From NCBI RefSeq assembly GCF_009905535.1, contig NZ_JAAALA010000018.1, forward strand, positions 24,907-88,906: DNA of 64,000 nt, written 5' to 3'. Under the pieces are notes generated by a model, which saw only the letters and a program-made list of their open reading frames with translations, made no database searches and was not told where the DNA came from. A program made the translations under genes and the position numbers. Shown here piece after piece: positions 61,777 to 64,000 of this stretch. This DNA comes from Caulobacter sp. SLTY (GTDB lineage Bacteria > Pseudomonadota > Alphaproteobacteria > Caulobacterales > Caulobacteraceae). Position 1 is the stretch's first letter. Every line of letters begins with the position of its first letter.

Positions 61777-63078
61777 ATGCGCGTCGCGATGATCGGCACC
61801 GGCTACGTTGGCCTGGTGTCGGGGGCCTGTTTCGCCGACTTCGGCCACACCGTCTGCTGCATCGACAAGGACGCTGGCAAGATCGAGCGCCTGCATCAGA
61901 ACATCATGCCCATCTATGAGCCGGGCCTCGACGACCTGGTGGCTCGCAACGTCAAAGCCGGTCGCCTTTCCTTCGCCACCGAGGCCCGCGAGGCGGTCAA
62001 GAACGCCGACGCGGTCTTCATTGCGGTCGGCACCCCCTCGCGCCGTGGCGACGGCCACGCCGACCTCTCCTACGTCTATGCCGCGGCCGAAGAGATCGCC
62101 GAGTTGATGGACGGCTTCACGGTGATCGTCACCAAGTCGACCGTCCCAGTCGGCACCGGCGACGAGATCGAGAAGATCGTTCGCGCCAAGCGTCCCGACG
62201 CCGACTTCGCCGTGGTCTCCAACCCCGAGTTCCTGCGCGAAGGCGCGGCCATCGACGACTTCAAGCGCCCGGACAGGGTGGTCGTCGGCACCGACAATGA
62301 AAAAGCCCGCGGCGTGATGAACGAGCTCTACCGCCCGCTCTTCCTCAACGAGACGCCGATGGTCTTCACCGGCCGCCGGACCAGCGAGCTGATCAAGTAC
62401 GCCGCCAACGCCTTCCTGGCCCTGAAGATCACCTTCATCAACGAGGTCGCCGACCTCTGCGAGGCCGTCGGCGCGGACGTGCAGCAGGTGGCCAAGGGCA
62501 TCGGCCTCGACAACCGCATCGGGTCCAAGTTCCTCAACGCTGGGCCCGGCTACGGCGGTAGCTGCTTCCCGAAGGACACCCTGGCCCTGGTCCGCACGGC
62601 CACCGACGCCGGCTCCCCGGTCCAGCTGATCGAGACCACCGTCAAGGTCAACGACGAGCGCAAGAAGGCCATGGCCGGCCGCGTCGCCGGCGCCGTGGGC
62701 GAGGACCTGAAGGGAAAGGTCATCGGCGTTCTGGGCCTGACCTTCAAGCCCAACACCGACGACATGCGCGACGCCCCCAGCCTCGACATCGTCCCGGCCC
62801 TGCAGGCCATGGGCGCCACCGTCCAGGCCTATGACCCCGAGGGCCATGAGGCCAGGCACATGCTCAAGGACGTCGACTTCAAGGACGACGCCTATGACGC
62901 CGTCGAGGGCGCCGATGCGGTGGTGATCATCACCGAGTGGGACCAGTTCCGCGCCCTTGACCTGGACCGCATGAAGCTCCTGATGAAGAGCCCCACGGTC
63001 GTCGACCTGCGCAACATCTACCGCCCCGACGACATGCGCACGCGTGGGTTCAAGTACAGCAGCATCGGGCGGGCTTAG
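61777..63078 (+). CDS. ugd: UDP-glucose 6-dehydrogenase
   Basis: The 433-residue enzyme has an N-terminal NAD fold (MRVAMIGTGYVGLVSGACFADFGH) and YEPGLDDLVARN. VVSNPEFLREGAAIDDF and the active Cys263 in GPGYGGSCFPKDT follow, with LGLTFKPNTDDMRDAPS near the C-terminus. It makes UDP-glucuronate for polysaccharide. ATG 61777 has the family start; the long upstream open frame (to 61645) lacks similarity. It completes a set of sugar-nucleotide genes with the phosphohexomutase and galE. Confidence 0.97.
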   Translation: MRVAMIGTGYVGLVSGACFADFGHTVCCIDKDAGKIERLHQNIMPIYEPGLDDLVARNVKAGRLSFATEAREAVKNADAVFIAVGTPSRRGDGHADLSYVYAAAEEIAELMDGFTVIVTKSTVPVGTGDEIEKIVRAKRPDADFAVVSNPEFLREGAAIDDFKRPDRVVVGTDNEKARGVMNELYRPLFLNETPMVFTGRRTSELIKYAANAFLALKITFINEVADLCEAVGADVQQVAKGIGLDNRIGSKFLNAGPGYGGSCFPKDTLALVRTATDAGSPVQLIETTVKVNDERKKAMAGRVAGAVGEDLKGKVIGVLGLTFKPNTDDMRDAPSLDIVPALQAMGATVQAYDPEGHEARHMLKDVDFKDDAYDAVEGADAVVIITEWDQFRALDLDRMKLLMKSPTVVDLRNIYRPDDMRTRGFKYSSIGRA

Positions 63079-63117
63079 GTCGCTACCCCCGCCATCCCAG
63101 AAAGCGCGCAGCGCTTG

Positions 63118-63194
63118 TCCGGGACCCAGGGGTGACGGAGAGCCGGCAACTAAGCTGCGTTCAATGGAGTGATCACGCCCTCCTGGGTCCCGGA
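63118..63194. repeat. Long intergenic inverted repeat at the ugd/symporter convergent ends
   Basis: TCCGGGACCCAGG (63118-63130) and CCTGGGTCCCGGA (63182-63194) are perfect 13-bp arms 51 bases apart. After the right arm, GATCGTCCCTTCGGGCCGTC adds another small stem. It may be a bidirectional terminator or a dispersed repeat. Confidence 0.6.
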
Positions 63195-63226
63195 TCGTCC
63201 CTTCGGGCCGTCCGGGATGACCGAGA

Positions 63227-64000
63227 TTATGAGGCGCTTTCGGGCAGGACCTCGTCCGTCGAAGCTTCCCAGTCCCCATCGTAAACCGCCTGATCCAATA
63301 TCCCCTGCCGCTTCGCCACGATCGTCGGCACCAGCGCCTGCCCGGCCACGTTCACCGCCGTCCGCCCCATGTCCAGGATCGGGTCGATGGCCAGCAGCAG
63401 GCCCGCTCCCTCCAGCGGCAGCCCAAGCGTCGACAGGGTCAGGGTCAGCATGACCAGCGCCCCGGTCAGCCCCGCCGTGGCCGCCGAGCCCAGCACCGAG
63501 ACCACCACGATCAACAGGTACTCCGTCGGCCCCAGGGGGATGTTGTAGAACTGCGCGACGAACAGCGCCGCGATGGCCGGATAGATGGCCGCGCAGCCGT
63601 CCATCTTGGTCGTCGCCCCCACCGGCACGGCGAAGGCGGCGTAATCCTTTGGCACGCCCAGCCGATCCCGGGTCATCGTCTCGGTCACCGGCAGAGTCCC
63701 GATCGACGAGCGCGACACGAAGGCCAGCTGGATCGCCGGCCAGGCCCCGGCGAAGAACCGCAGCGGGTTCAGGCCATGAGCCAGCAACAGCGCCGGATAG
63801 ACCCCGAACAGCACCACCCCCAGCCCCGCATAGACCGCCAGGCTGAACACCCCCAGCTGTCCCAGCGTGTCCCAGCCGTAGTGGGCCACCGCATAGCCGA
63901 TCAGCCCGACGGTCCCGATCGGCGTCAGCCGGATCACCCAGCCCAGCACCTTACGGACGATGGCCAGCAGCGAGGCGTTGAAGGCCAGGAACCCCTCCCC
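63227..64000 (-). CDS. Dicarboxylate/amino acid:cation symporter (DAACS), N-terminus beyond window
   Basis: The C-terminal 257 residues are in the window; the frame is open across the right edge (EGFLAFNASLLAIVRKVLGWVIRLTPIG). The serine/TLP motif SRSSIGTLPVTETM and the substrate/Na site ATTKMDGCAAIYPAIAALFVAQFY are DAACS hallmarks. GLTGALVMLTLTLSTLGLPLEG and DPILDMGRTAVNVAGQAL (motif with D and N) follow. It imports C4-dicarboxylates or glutamate/aspartate with Na+ or H+. It is convergent to ugd. Confidence 0.9.
   Translation of the reverse strand, partial: GEGFLAFNASLLAIVRKVLGWVIRLTPIGTVGLIGYAVAHYGWDTLGQLGVFSLAVYAGLGVVLFGVYPALLLAHGLNPLRFFAGAWPAIQLAFVSRSSIGTLPVTETMTRDRLGVPKDYAAFAVPVGATTKMDGCAAIYPAIAALFVAQFYNIPLGPTEYLLIVVVSVLGSAATAGLTGALVMLTLTLSTLGLPLEGAGLLLAIDPILDMGRTAVNVAGQALVPTIVAKRQGILDQAVYDGDWEASTDEVLPESAS

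Overview
The window is GC-rich chromosomal DNA from an alphaproteobacterium, most likely a member of the Caulobacterales (Caulobacter/Phenylobacterium-like). This is inferred from gene content and protein style: an S46 peptidase, paired pentapeptide-repeat proteins, an alphaproteobacterial-type family 4 uracil-DNA glycosylase, a ROSE-like leader before an IbpA-type Hsp20, and GTG/TTG starts. No rRNA, tRNA, CRISPR array, transposase or phage gene was seen. Both edges cut genes: an FkbM methyltransferase at the left and a dicarboxylate/amino acid symporter at the right.

Region 1 (1-15.6 kb) is a polysaccharide island. A minus-strand operon runs FkbM methyltransferase, galE, flippase, glycosyltransferase. 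A plus-strand operon runs Wzc-like chain-length regulator fused to a BY-kinase, a membrane-anchored protein, an O-antigen polymerase/ligase, and mannose-1-phosphate guanylyltransferase fused to an AGE-type isomerase. Two acyltransferase-3 proteins and a sulfotransferase lie among them, suggesting an acylated, methylated and possibly sulfated polymer. Sugar nucleotide genes near the right end (phosphohexomutase, UDP-glucose dehydrogenase, kdsD) would feed this and LPS synthesis.

Region 2 (15.6-25.3 kb) holds translation genes: efp with its modification enzymes epmA and epmB (EF-P carries Lys34 in a PGKG loop), pyruvate phosphate dikinase, and glyQ and glyS with a DUF2314 gene between them. REP-like palindromic units abut the ends of ppdK and glyS.

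Region 3 (25.3-41.8 kb) has three tandem exported proteins with related C-termini (one with a FAS1 domain), a DUF486 protein, glnK-amtB, ispE, a TPR lipoprotein, ETF-ubiquinone oxidoreductase, a uracil-DNA glycosylase, a soluble lytic transglycosylase, a radical SAM protein, an rRNA uracil methyltransferase and small exported proteins.

Region 4 (41.8-57.8 kb) has tlyA and a DevBCA/MacB-like ABC exporter, an S46 peptidase, a HisN-type phosphatase, and a minus-strand block of lysophospholipase-like hydrolase, two paralogous exported proteins of unknown function around an SCP2 protein, and two paralogous exported methyltransferase-fold proteins. After these come hsp20 behind a candidate RNA thermometer, two pentapeptide-repeat paralogs, a stand-alone RibD-type deaminase and gpmA.

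Region 5 (57.8-64 kb) has a Phd/VapC toxin-antitoxin pair with a palindromic operator, a 53-residue membrane protein coupled to kdsD, an orphan VapB-like antitoxin, a phosphohexomutase, ugd and the symporter. Two small genes (15578-15703 and 58611-58772) are shorter than most gene finders accept but look real. The most unusual points are the exported paralog families in regions 3 and 4; no obvious defence or secretion island is present.
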